From assembly GCA_045650425.1 (NCBI GenBank), contig JAZRRD010000082.1, positions 1 through 10,404 of the forward strand: DNA of 10,404 nt, written 5' to 3'. This document shows, one piece after another, positions 1 through 6,548 of this stretch. The DNA comes from RGIG1752 sp045650425 (GTDB lineage Bacteria > Bacillota_I > Bacilli_A > RF39 > UBA660). The notes beneath the pieces were generated by a model. That model was not told the DNA's origin. It was given only the letters and a program-made list of their open reading frames with translations, and did not search any database. How positions within the stretch are numbered: position 1 is the stretch's first letter; the number at the start of each line of letters is the position of its first letter. Position numbers and translations under genes: made by a program.

Positions 1-105
1 GTAGTTTTTTCACTAAATATTGATTTTTTATTTTTACTTTATAAATACTACACTTCCATCATTACAGTCATTTCAAATGACCAACACTATTACGTATAAT
101 AAGTT
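1..105 (-). repeat. Probable decayed comEC 3'-end remnant (copy 6)
   Basis: On the minus strand, AATAGTGTTGG near 105-90 resembles site B as found in the 570-bp copies (AGTGTTGG). Further on, GATGGAAGTGTAGTATTT and then AAAAATAAAAAATCAATATT resemble the DGSIMFKIKNNKLNIE coding part of comEC. Internal deletions and stops are present. The remnant suggests that the array once continued past the left edge. The homology is by eye and imperfect. Confidence 0.45.
67..81. repeat. Short inverted repeat GTCATTT-G-AAATGAC
   Basis: A perfect 7-bp inverted repeat around one base, within the decayed comEC remnant downstream of the 273-aa gene. No T-tract follows, so it is not a convincing terminator. Confidence 0.4.
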
Positions 106-136
106 TTAAGCATTAAAGTATTTTCTAAAATCTTTA

Positions 137-958
137 TTATAATTTCGAATTTTTAGTTTCATAACTAGTTTTGTAACTAATAAATGGATATTTTAATACC
201 TTCATATTATTATTAAAAATCACAGCGTTTGGAAACAAAAAACTTATTTCATCTAATTCTCCTTCAGAATAATCATTATTTTTAACACATATTCCATTTA
301 CAAGTTCTGAAGGAATTCCTCCTGGTATAGCAGACCAATAATTAGTTTTAAAATCATAGTTTTTTATTCGCATGCCTTTACCTGCAGGAGACAACGGTTC
401 AATTAATTTTTCTAATATTTCTAACTCATCAGAAGTATATAATGAACGATAATCAGAATTTATTTGTTTTTGATATTCAAATTCAAAATAATCTAGATGC
501 AGTAAATACTTCATTAAAGGATGGTTATCATCAAAAAATAAAATTACATTCTTACCTATATTTAATCTACTTTGATCATCTTCAGCCAAATCTCCTCGAT
601 AAGGATAATTTTCACCTTTCATTCTTGAAATAAATGTACAAAAACACCCTTCTCTTTCGCTTTCCAAAACTCCAAACCATTCACTAGCTAACAAACCATA
701 ATTAGAAATCGATCTTAGAATCTCTAATGAATTTGAACATTTATGATTAATAGCATGCATTTCAATAATAACATTACCATTCTCATCAATAGGTAATGAA
801 TTAACAGCTTGTTCTTGTGCTTGTTTTTTAATATTTAAATATAAATTTTCTAATTTTTTTACTATTACCATTAATTTCGTGTCATTAGTCCAAGTATAAT
901 CAGATATTCTCTTTAGTTCAGCAAAAACTTCTCCAAGATTAGCTCCTTTAATAATCAC
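137..958 (-). CDS. Unrecognised 273-aa protein, possibly ADP-ribosyltransferase-like
   Basis: I do not firmly recognise this protein. N-terminal residues 1-60 look helical. A conserved-looking block follows: MHAINHKCSNSLEILRSISNYGLLASEWFGVLESEREGCFC (about 67-107), where a His, then 'I..yGLL.sE', recalls the NAD-binding start of DarT/ART-like folds. Near the C terminus, SAIPGGIPSELVNGICVKNND and ISFLFPNAVIF recall the 'IP...I.GI.V' region of the same superfamily. These are weak similarities by eye. The start is GTG at 958, 8 nt after AGGAAG (972-967); the GTG at 967 would overlap the ribosome binding site. It has its own extended -10 promoter. It follows the broken dinD and precedes a decayed comEC remnant, so it fits the cargo pattern. 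No toxin-antitoxin partner is visible in the window. Confidence 0.6.
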   Translation of the reverse strand: MIIKGANLGEVFAELKRISDYTWTNDTKLMVIVKKLENLYLNIKKQAQEQAVNSLPIDENGNVIIEMHAINHKCSNSLEILRSISNYGLLASEWFGVLESEREGCFCTFISRMKGENYPYRGDLAEDDQSRLNIGKNVILFFDDNHPLMKYLLHLDYFEFEYQKQINSDYRSLYTSDELEILEKLIEPLSPAGKGMRIKNYDFKTNYWSAIPGGIPSELVNGICVKNNDYSEGELDEISFLFPNAVIFNNNMKVLKYPFISYKTSYETKNSKL

Positions 959-978
959 TGCAATCACTTCCTAAAATT

Positions 979-987
979 ATTATATCA
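979..987 (-). promoter_or_regulatory. Extended -10 promoter for the 273-aa gene
   Basis: TGATATAAT on the minus strand, about 20 bp before the chosen GTG start, again giving a very short leader, as for the other cargo genes. Confidence 0.55.
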
Positions 988-1046
988 TCTATTAACAATA
1001 TTTTAATCATGAAGTTGTTTATTATAAATTTTTAACTTTTTTCTAA

Positions 1047-1358
1047 TTATTTTAAACTCTTTTCAAGAGTTGGAAAATTTTCAGCTAATGTTCCACCTTA
1101 TTTTTTTGTTTCTCTAATGTCTTTGCCAACTTCGTAATGAGCTTTGTTTGCTTCTTTATCTAATTTAATGCTTTCATTTTTTATTTTTTGTTCAGTTAGA
1201 GAAATACTAAATAAATTGGCTATTAGTTCGTCGCTTCCCATATTATCTCTATCAAAGTTCTTGACTCCCGAATTTTTAGCTGCAATATTCAAAGAATAAT
1301 TTCCTTTTTTAATTAAATCTCTTTTATAAAATATTTTTTCATCTTCCTTCCTACGGAC
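1047..1358 (-). pseudogene. Truncated dinD pseudogene
   Basis: Downstream of comEC copy 5 the sequence reads EDEKIFYKRDLIKKGNYSLNIAAKNSGVK, homologous to EDEKRLYRRNQAKKGNYNLNQTAVKSGVK of the intact DinD. It then jumps over the FHNAGYKGLYNGETADDIFKRKKLRYREDI stretch to DNMGSDELIANLFSISLTEQK and HYEVGKDIR. An in-frame TAA replaces a residue before GGTLAENFPTLEKSLK. The N-terminal ~120 residues are missing. The join falls on GAAGATGA, which occurs both in the comEC-dinD junction and inside dinD (about 8650), so a deletion between these short direct repeats explains it. A fragment of this kind is not expected to be functional. It shows that comEC end and dinD were once adjacent here too. Confidence 0.88.
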
Positions 1359-1497
1359 TACAAGTCTCAATTCTTAACTTATTATTTTTAATCTTAAACA
1401 TAATGCTTCCATCAATATCTGTTCTATATATTTTTGAATCTTTCAAGTTTTCTAACACATTATCATTCGGATGACCATATCGATTATTCTTACCTAC
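1351..1497 (-). repeat. Duplicated comEC 3' end, 147 bp (copy 5, site B)
   Basis: Exactly 49 codons including the stop: VGKNNRYGHPNDNVLENLKDSKIYRTDIDGSIMF...KLRIETCSP then TAG, in frame and undisrupted. Its first codons (GTAGGTAA) match site B of the 570-bp copy at 3540 and not the GTTGGAAA of the other copies. This pairs the two ends of the DUF1016-MerR segment (2043 bp from site to site). It is followed by the same TAGGAAGGAAGATGA sequence that links native comEC to dinD. Confidence 0.88.
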
Positions 1498-1522
1498 TGG
1501 TATTGAGTGGTTAGTACATCAA
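1498..1522 (-). other. Arm B, copy 2: putative attachment-site arm
   Basis: Matches 5787-5811 at 22 of 25 positions and ends CTCAATACCA against the GTA codon that begins the second 147-bp comEC copy. Flanking sequence on the far side is unrelated between the two occurrences. Confidence 0.72.
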
Positions 1523-1530
1523 ATTAATCA

Positions 1531-1558
1531 AGAAAAAAAGACTAATTTATAAGTCCTT
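1531..1558 (-). terminator. Intrinsic terminator after the MerR gene
   Basis: AAGGACT, loop TATAAATT, AGTCTTT (7 bp, one G-T pair) followed by TTTTTC on the minus strand. It lies about 50 bp beyond the MerR stop and ends just before arm B, the same place as the terminators of the other segments. Confidence 0.75.
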
Positions 1559-1609
1559 TGTATTTTGTTATCAAAATATAACATAATAATCAGTAAATTG
1601 TAATTTGTA

Positions 1610-2407
1610 TTATTTCTTATTAACTGGAAATTGAATTTCTGTTAAATAATCTTCTTCATTTTCTTTATTCCAGCATCCATCGATATAGCATTCTCTAGGA
1701 TTATCGATTATTTCATAATTATTATCTTCTATATATTTTAATATTATTTCATAAGATTCTCTAAACTTGTCATATGAACCTTTATGATAAATACACACTG
1801 CTGTTATAGGATTAGATTTCATAAACTTAACTTTATCAGTTTCATTACCAAAACCATCTACTGCTTGCGCATATCTAACTTTTACATCTTTTTCTTTATA
1901 TTCTCCATCCAAATAACTCACATAACAATATTCTGGACTTATACATTTTAATCTTGGATTTGCTTCTGCGCATTCCGTCCCAGTTTCTAATACAAATTCT
2001 GTTATTTTGCTTAAATCTTCTATAATACCATCGCGATAATAAACGATATAACTTGGTATATCTTTAATAAATATTTCATTTTTCATATTGCTCTCCTCCA
2101 ATAAATAGTTTATTTTAGAAAGCTCAATATTATAATTATTTATATTTTTCTCAATTTCGTTTTTTCTGTTATTAAGTATTTCTTTCATATCATATCCATC
2201 TAAAACTTTTTTTATATCTTTAATAGATAAACCTATTTGTCTTAATGATATTATTTTAGAAATATCTATTAGCTGACTTGATTCATAATATCTATAACCA
2301 GTATTTCGAGCTATATAAATCGGTGTTAATAATTCTTCTTTTTCATAATATCTTAATGTCTTTATTGTTGTTTTAGACATGCTAGAAAAATCTCCAATTT
2401 TATACAT
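1610..2407 (-). CDS. MerR-family regulator with GyrI-like effector-binding domain (BmrR-like)
   Basis: A 265-residue regulator. The N-terminal winged helix is MYKIGDFSSMSKTTIKTLRYYEKEELLTPIYIARNTGYRYYESSQL (1-46), followed by LRQIGLSIKDIKKVL and a coiled-coil dimerisation helix (about 70-108). The C-terminal ~150 residues resemble the GyrI-like/AraC effector-binding domain of BmrR: SYIVYYRDG, CYVSYLDGEY, TAVCIYHKGSYDKFRESYEIILKYIEDNNYEI, and the signature PRECYIDGCW...DYLTEIQFPV. Such proteins bind hydrophobic cations or other small molecules and activate promoters with 19-bp spacers. The start is ATG at 2407 with GAGGAGG close upstream; the frame open to 2422 includes the RBS and was not chosen. 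Its own promoter has the diagnostic dyad. No transporter or other obvious target gene is present: upstream is the broken DUF1016 gene and downstream a terminator. Its target is either itself or elsewhere. Confidence 0.85.
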   Translation of the reverse strand: MYKIGDFSSMSKTTIKTLRYYEKEELLTPIYIARNTGYRYYESSQLIDISKIISLRQIGLSIKDIKKVLDGYDMKEILNNRKNEIEKNINNYNIELSKINYLLEESNMKNEIFIKDIPSYIVYYRDGIIEDLSKITEFVLETGTECAEANPRLKCISPEYCYVSYLDGEYKEKDVKVRYAQAVDGFGNETDKVKFMKSNPITAVCIYHKGSYDKFRESYEIILKYIEDNNYEIIDNPRECYIDGCWNKENEEDYLTEIQFPVNKK

Positions 2408-2426
2408 ATTGTGCCTCCTCAAATTA

Positions 2427-2457
2427 TTTATACAACCTACTCTAAGGGGAGAGTCAA
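2427..2457 (-). promoter_or_regulatory. MerR-type promoter with 19-bp spacer and operator dyad
   Basis: TTGACT (-35, 2457-2452) and TATAAA (-10, 2432-2427) are separated by 19 bp, the lengthened spacer typical of MerR-regulated promoters. ACTCTCCCCTTAGAGT, an ACTCT/AGAGT dyad, lies at the expected operator position. It sits directly upstream of the MerR gene, so autoregulation is likely. Confidence 0.82.
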
Positions 2458-2505
2458 TAAATTTAATAAATAAATTACTATTTGTCTAACTACTATATAT
2501 TTTAT

Positions 2506-2516
2506 ATTATATCACA
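2506..2516 (-). promoter_or_regulatory. TGTGATATAAT extended -10 at the end of the DUF1016 pseudogene
   Basis: The minus-strand TGTGATATAAT overlaps the TGA stop of the pseudogene. It matches the cargo promoters at 8217 and 5623 and could give a constitutive transcript of the MerR gene in addition to the regulated promoter downstream. Confidence 0.4.
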
Positions 2517-3382
2517 CTAATTCATATTCTCTAGCAATGATCCTGTCATCAGAACAATATTTGATTACATATTTATTATCTTGTTTGCAAATTATTATAT
2601 TTATAGTTTTATCTTGATTAATTTTTCTTAAATTTTCATCTATATAATTCATATATACTTGAATTTGACCAATATGTTCTTTCCTAAGTTCAGTTATTTT
2701 TAATTCAACTTATATTCTATATTGAATAACAATAAATCAATATAGTTAAAATTATTACTTATTCTTATTTTATATTCGCTACTAATAAAGCTAAAGGAAT
2801 TTCCAAGTTCTTTCATAAAAGATTCAATATCTTCTAAAATTAATCTTTGTAAAATCTTATCAGATATGATCTCATAGTTATTGCTATTTTTGATTATTAT
2901 TGGATTTTAACAAAGTCAATTATATTTGATTCTTGTTTTGAAATCATTTTATTTTTAGCAACTTCTGGTAATCTTTCATATTCATTTAATTTTATTTTTT
3001 CTCTTAATTGTCTTACCGATAGATTTTGAACAATTGATATGTTTATATAATAATTAATTTTATTAAAATCATCATTCCATATTAATTCACAATAATGGGA
3101 GTATGACAATTTGTCCGACAGTGTCGGACATTTTGAAAACACATCATAAAATCTTCCAAAATATCTTAACCTAGATTGAGTATAACCTTTTCCTAACTCA
3201 TTAGTTAATTTTTTAGAATATTCCTTAATTATTCCTTCTCCATAATGTTTTCCTGCTTCACTTAAAATTTTTCCAACAGTATAATAAGTATTTAAATCAT
3301 TTTTATTAATTGAATAATTTTTGACTTTTCTATTTATTTCATTTTTTATTAATTCATTCTTAATTCCATTATAATAATTCAC
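2512..3382 (-). pseudogene. Broken DUF1016/YhcG family PD-(D/E)XK nuclease
   Basis: Residues 1-161 are intact and typical of DUF1016 N-terminal domains: MNYYNGIKNELIKNEI, YYTVGKILSEAGKHYGEGIIKEYSKKLTNELGKGY, KCPTLSDKLSYSHYCEL, INYYINISIVQNLSVRQLREKI, ending IIDFVKIQ and stop at 2897. The C-terminal nuclease domain continues in another frame. One lost A in GTTAAAATCC (about 2905) causes the shift, after which PIIIKNSNNYEIISDKILQRLILEDIESFMKELGNSF...YIDLLLFNIEY can be read. A second lesion near 2707-2712 removes the YVVI segment before ELKITELRKEHIGQIQVYMNYIDENLR and shifts the frame again. The tail IICKQDNKYVIKYCSDDRIIAREYELV ends at the TGA at 2514-2512. The start is GTG at 3382 after AAAGGAG, 11 bp from the comEC-copy stop. 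YhcG-type proteins are often near restriction-modification genes; none is seen here. Probably inactive. Confidence 0.85.
3112..3130. repeat. GC-rich 9-bp inverted repeat in the DUF1016 pseudogene
   Basis: TGTCCGACAGTGTCGGACA is a perfect 9-bp inverted repeat around a single base, unusually GC-rich for its surroundings. It encodes CPTLSDK. It may be a coding coincidence, a hairpin or a small palindromic insertion; nothing here decides. Confidence 0.5.
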
Positions 3383-3393
3383 ATTACTCCTTT

Positions 3394-3963
3394 CTATGGT
3401 GAACAAGTATTTATTTCTAATTTATTATTTTTTATCTTAAACATAATACTACCATCTTGATCTGTCCTATATATTTTACTATCTTCTAAATTATCTAATA
3501 CTTCTTTATTAGGATGACCGTATCTATTATTTTTACCTACACTAATAACCCCATATTTAGGATTTATTTCATTTATAAAACTTTCACTGTTACTTGTCTT
3601 ACTTCCATGATGTCCTACTTTTAATACATCAACATCTGATATATTGTATTTATTTAATATATCCTTTTCCCTTTCTATTCCTGCATCTCCCATAAACATA
3701 AATTTATATCCATCGATCTCTGTATAAATCACATTACTATTATCGTTTTCATTATCATATTCTCTTGTTTGTAAAAAATATAATATATTATCATCTATAT
3801 TTAATTCTTTAATACATGAGTAATATGGTATTTTCTTTTTATCAAGAACTTCTATTAACTTTTGTTCAAGTTCATTAAATTCAACACAGTTAAATATAAC
3901 CTTCTCTACTTTGAAGTTTTCTACTAAATTAATTGCTTCACCCATGTGGTCGTAGTCTCCGTG
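3394..3963 (-). repeat. Duplicated comEC 3' end, 570 bp (copy 4, site A)
   Basis: Again exactly 190 codons including the stop (TAG), in frame with native comEC and undisrupted, with FMGDAG and HHGS retained. It is more diverged from native comEC than copy 2 (for example YFLQTREYDNEND against YFLNNEDYGNEND). This suggests it is an older or differently sourced 3' end, possibly the displaced end of an ancestral comEC. Its site B reads GTAGGTAAAAATAATAG (from 3540), which matches the GTAGGTAA start of the 147-bp copy at 1497. Confidence 0.9.
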
Positions 3964-3991
3964 TGGTGATTGTCAAAAAGTAAGTCGAATT
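3964..3991 (-). other. Arm A, copy 2: putative attachment-site arm
   Basis: Identical over 28 bp to the block at 7119-7146; outside it the two flanks diverge. It ends ATCACCA at the first codon of the second 570-bp comEC copy. That copy starts CACGGAGACTACGACC, slightly different from the CATGGAGACTACGATC of the native gene and copy 2. Confidence 0.75.
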
Positions 3992-3999
3992 TAAGTAAA

Positions 4000-4026
4000 A
4001 GAAAAAAAAGCTATATAAATAGCTTT
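4000..4026 (-). terminator. Intrinsic terminator after the 513-aa gene
   Basis: AAAGCTAT, loop TTAT, ATAGCTTT forms a perfect 8-bp stem running into TTTTTTC on the minus strand. Flanking AAGTA/TACTT extends the pairing. It lies 26 bp after the TAA stop and just before arm A. Confidence 0.87.
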
Positions 4027-4052
4027 ACTTAATTATAATCTTTCATTCAAAA

Positions 4053-5594
4053 TTATGGTAATTTGGGAGATGACGGTGGAAGGGAATCTTGGAGAATATT
4101 ATTTTCTTGTTTTACATAATTAATAAGAACTTTTAATACATCAGCACCTGACGAATTCAAAAAGTGCTCAGTAATTGTTTTGGGTGTTATTTCACGTGAA
4201 TTAGTACTCACTATTCCCAGTTGTTCTTTTATCCTTTTATATCTATTTGGAACATCACCATACACTAGGATATGTTCTTTCACATCAAAAAATTCAAGTA
4301 AATCATTTACTCCCAATTCTTCAAATTTTATTCTAATTTCTGGAGAACATTTATACAGCGACAAAATAAATGCAATAGCATTTGCAAATTGTTCAATTTC
4401 TTCTCTTTTTGTTTCATAAAAAGCAATTATTCTTTGATATAGATCTAAATCTTCAACTTTCCAATTCATTGCATATTTAACATTTTCAACAATATTGTAT
4501 CCTGCCCAACCAGAGCCCTTAACACAATGAAAATATTTATATATTTTGGAATCCGGTCCTAATCTTTCAATTTCATCAGCAAATACTGGATAAATAAGAT
4601 TTCTGATTGCTATATTTTGAATTTGATCCACATGTGATTGGTAGTATATTATTTGATTAATAAGATACTTAGTTTCGTTAGATAATTGTTCATATTCATA
4701 ATCAATAGATAGTGTCACATCATCTACACTCGGATTAAATACTCCTTCAGAATTGTATGAAATTATATCAGCATTATTTTTGATTTTTGCTTGTCCAATA
4801 CTATCAACTACCTCTGATGAATAATTTGGGTAAATATCTATGTTTTCACTATATCCATTATTTTTCAATATTTGTTTCATCGTACTTATAAAATACTGCT
4901 CTATTCTAGTCAACTCTATATTTGTTACTTTAAATAATTTATTTATTCTAAACTTATCTTTAAAATCTTCAAAAGAGATTTTCCCTTCTTCCTCATTATA
5001 TTTCCCAAAATGCATTTCCACTTTGTAGCAATAAATATAATAATTAACAGCACTTAATAAAACTTTGTTTAATAATTCATTTTTTATTGAAATATACTCA
5101 TTAGGAATAGAATTAATTCCATTAATAAAATGCATATAACTTTCATACCTTGCTAATTGCTCTTCATAATATAACAAATTAAATTCTATTGATTTACTGT
5201 TAAGATGAGCAAAATGATTATGAATTATATCTCGAGAACTAACAATTTCAGATAATATATCTGAGTCAATTTTGCTCACAAGAAAAATGTTGTCTTTCTT
5301 TCCCAAAACCGCATCATCAACAAGTGCATGAGTTCCTTCATGAATAATAGTTTCAATTATTTTACCTACATCACTTATTTTGTATAAATATATATATTCA
5401 GGATTTTCAAAAATATATTCTCCTTCAATATTTTTTTCTTCTCTTTTATATAATAGTTTTCTGGGATTTCTATTTTGAATTAATGCTATATTATTTTCAA
5501 TTTGTTGTAACATTCCCAACTTTAATTCGTCAGATAGTTTTTCCCATTCTGTTTGCAATAACATTTTAAAATCAATTCCTTGAAATAAAGTCAT
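4053..5594 (-). CDS. 513-aa HEGTH metallopeptidase-like protein, function unknown
   Basis: The N-terminal ~160 residues look like a zinc-dependent peptidase-type domain. WEKLSDELKLGMLQQIENNIALIQNRNPRKL (about 17-47) is followed by GEYIFENPEYIYLY, then IIETIIHEGTHALVDD with the HExxH motif at 85-89, and YYEEQLARYE (142-151), whose Glu could be the third zinc ligand. This order (LQ.lEN..A..q.R, then G.Y, then HE..H, then E..AR) resembles peptidase-like domains that I recall from polymorphic-toxin-type proteins; that is recollection, not a search result. The remaining ~350 residues are mostly helical-looking and unrecognised. It ends in a Pro-rich tail (SLPPSSPKLP). No signal peptide or transmembrane segment is evident. 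The start is ATG at 5594 with a perfect AGGAGG (5606-5601) at 6-nt spacing. It is single cargo with its own promoter and terminator. Metallopeptidase activity is an inference from the motif. Confidence 0.6.
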   Translation of the reverse strand: MTLFQGIDFKMLLQTEWEKLSDELKLGMLQQIENNIALIQNRNPRKLLYKREEKNIEGEYIFENPEYIYLYKISDVGKIIETIIHEGTHALVDDAVLGKKDNIFLVSKIDSDILSEIVSSRDIIHNHFAHLNSKSIEFNLLYYEEQLARYESYMHFINGINSIPNEYISIKNELLNKVLLSAVNYYIYCYKVEMHFGKYNEEEGKISFEDFKDKFRINKLFKVTNIELTRIEQYFISTMKQILKNNGYSENIDIYPNYSSEVVDSIGQAKIKNNADIISYNSEGVFNPSVDDVTLSIDYEYEQLSNETKYLINQIIYYQSHVDQIQNIAIRNLIYPVFADEIERLGPDSKIYKYFHCVKGSGWAGYNIVENVKYAMNWKVEDLDLYQRIIAFYETKREEIEQFANAIAFILSLYKCSPEIRIKFEELGVNDLLEFFDVKEHILVYGDVPNRYKRIKEQLGIVSTNSREITPKTITEHFLNSSGADVLKVLINYVKQENNILQDSLPPSSPKLP

Positions 5595-5622
5595 AACTTG
5601 CCTCCTATGATATTACATAAAT

Positions 5623-5637
5623 ATTATATCACATTTT
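5623..5637 (-). promoter_or_regulatory. Extended -10 promoter for the 513-aa gene
   Basis: AAAATGTGATATAAT on the minus strand, with TATAAT at 5628-5623 preceded by the TGA triplet. It begins just after the TAA of the comEC copy and shares a 17-bp identical block with 8233-8217. Confidence 0.65.
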
Positions 5638-5639
5638 AT

Positions 5640-5786
5640 TTATGGTGAACATATTTCTACCTGTAATTTATCATTTTTATTTTTAAACATAATACTTCCA
5701 TCTATATCGGTTCGATAAATTTTACTATTTTTTAAATTATCCAATACTTCATTATTTGGATGATCATATCTATTATTTTTTCCAAC
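5640..5786 (-). repeat. Duplicated comEC 3' end, 147 bp (copy 3, site B)
   Basis: Exactly 49 codons including the stop: VGKNNRYDHPNNEV...DGSIMFKNKNDKLQVEICSP, in frame. Its first 20 bases (GTTGGAAAAAATAATAGATA) are identical to site B inside the 570-bp copy at 6695-6676. This is what insertion of the 909-bp FGase segment at site B of that copy would leave behind. It then runs straight into the promoter of the 513-residue gene. Confidence 0.88.
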
Positions 5787-5811
5787 TGGCATTCAGTAGT
5801 TAGTACATCAA
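5787..5811 (-). other. Arm B, copy 1: putative attachment-site arm
   Basis: A 25-bp block matching 1498-1522 at 22 of 25 positions. On the minus strand it reads TTGATGTACTAAC then TACTGAATGCCA and abuts the GTT codon where the 147-bp comEC copy starts. It is unrelated to the native sequence at that point (ATTATTAGC) and differs from arm A, although both end in CCA at the junction. Confidence 0.72.
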
Positions 5812-5853
5812 TGTTGTAAACATCGTTTATGAATATATTGCAACTCCTTTATT

Positions 5854-5882
5854 GCAAAGAAAAAAGTTGTGAAACACAACTT
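5854..5882 (-). terminator. Intrinsic terminator after the FGase-like gene
   Basis: AAGTTGTG, loop TTT, CACAACTT is a perfect 8-bp stem followed by TTTTCTTTG on the minus strand. It starts at the base right after the TAG stop. Between it and arm B, TTGCAA occurs twice (5854-5849 region and 5843-5838 region). Confidence 0.85.
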
Positions 5883-6506
5883 CTATCTATTCATATATTC
5901 ATTATATTGTTTAATAAAATTTTCAAATGATTTAATTATTTGTTCTAACAATTCTAAATTATTAAAATCTCTATATTTACCATTAATTTCCAGCTGAATA
6001 ACATCAACATCATCAAGCGCATATATACCTTGAGTTATCGCACCACCCTTAAACGGATTATTATGGCTAATATAATTTATACCATTTTCAGAAAAAGCTT
6101 CTTCTAACTCCCTAATAGTTGAAAAATCTGCTGATAGATTATTTAATGTACCAAATTCAATATCAAAATTTCTATCTTTAGAAGCACCATGTAAATCAAT
6201 TACTAACTTTATATTATTATCTTTTATTAGCCTTCTCATTTCTACATTATAATTATCATAATTATCTCTATTGGAATCAATTCCCGTATCACTATTCTTA
6301 ACAATAGCATAAGTATTAAAATATTTATTCAAGTATAATGCTATCGCTTTGGTATATGGTTCTTTTAATTTTGTTATCCCATCTTCACGTATTTGATACA
6401 TTGTATGTGGTGCTGAAAACAATATTGGGATTTCTCCTTTAAATATTGTAAAAACTTCTTCAAAAGTCATATTTTCTAATTTGTTAATTTCATCTTTAAA
6501 ATTCAC
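5883..6506 (-). CDS. N-formylglutamate amidohydrolase-like hydrolase
   Basis: A 207-residue protein with the landmarks of the N-formylglutamate amidohydrolase (FGase) superfamily, zinc-dependent hydrolases with a carboxypeptidase-like fold. Seen: LFSAPHT (29-35, with His34), DTGIDSNRDNYDNYN (73-87), VIDLHG (102-107), PFKGGAIT (151-158) and IQLEING (170-176, with candidate catalytic Glu173). It is shorter than the classical enzyme of histidine breakdown (about 260 residues), and no hut genes are nearby, so the natural substrate is probably different. The start is GTG at 6506 (AGGA at 6519-6516, 9-nt spacing). The promoter is a TGTTATAAT extended -10 at 6535-6527. The gene sits alone between a 570-bp comEC copy and a terminator, so it is the only cargo of its segment. 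Family assignment is moderate to good; function unknown. Confidence 0.68.
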   Translation of the reverse strand: MNFKDEINKLENMTFEEVFTIFKGEIPILFSAPHTMYQIREDGITKLKEPYTKAIALYLNKYFNTYAIVKNSDTGIDSNRDNYDNYNVEMRRLIKDNNIKLVIDLHGASKDRNFDIEFGTLNNLSADFSTIRELEEAFSENGINYISHNNPFKGGAITQGIYALDDVDVIQLEINGKYRDFNNLELLEQIIKSFENFIKQYNEYMNR

Positions 6507-6526
6507 AGTATCACATCCTATATATT

Positions 6527-6535
6527 ATTATAACA
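6527..6535 (-). promoter_or_regulatory. Extended -10 promoter for the FGase-like gene
   Basis: TGTTATAAT on the minus strand (TG, one base, TATAAT) lies 14 bp after the stop of the comEC copy and about 20 bp before the GTG start. No good -35 is visible, as is usual for extended -10 promoters. Confidence 0.55.
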
Positions 6536-6548
6536 TACTAAATTACGT

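Noticed and set aside
67..81. GTCATTTGAAATGAC as the terminator of the 273-aa gene
   Set aside because: The stem is AT-rich with a single-base loop and no T-tract follows, unlike the four clear terminators elsewhere in the window.
442..633. Plus-strand open frames at 442-633, 4180-4419, 4840-5028, 6481-6672 and 9136-9387
   Set aside because: Each lies antisense to a recognisable minus-strand gene or comEC copy, has no ribosome binding site or known domain, and has composition expected of a shadow frame.
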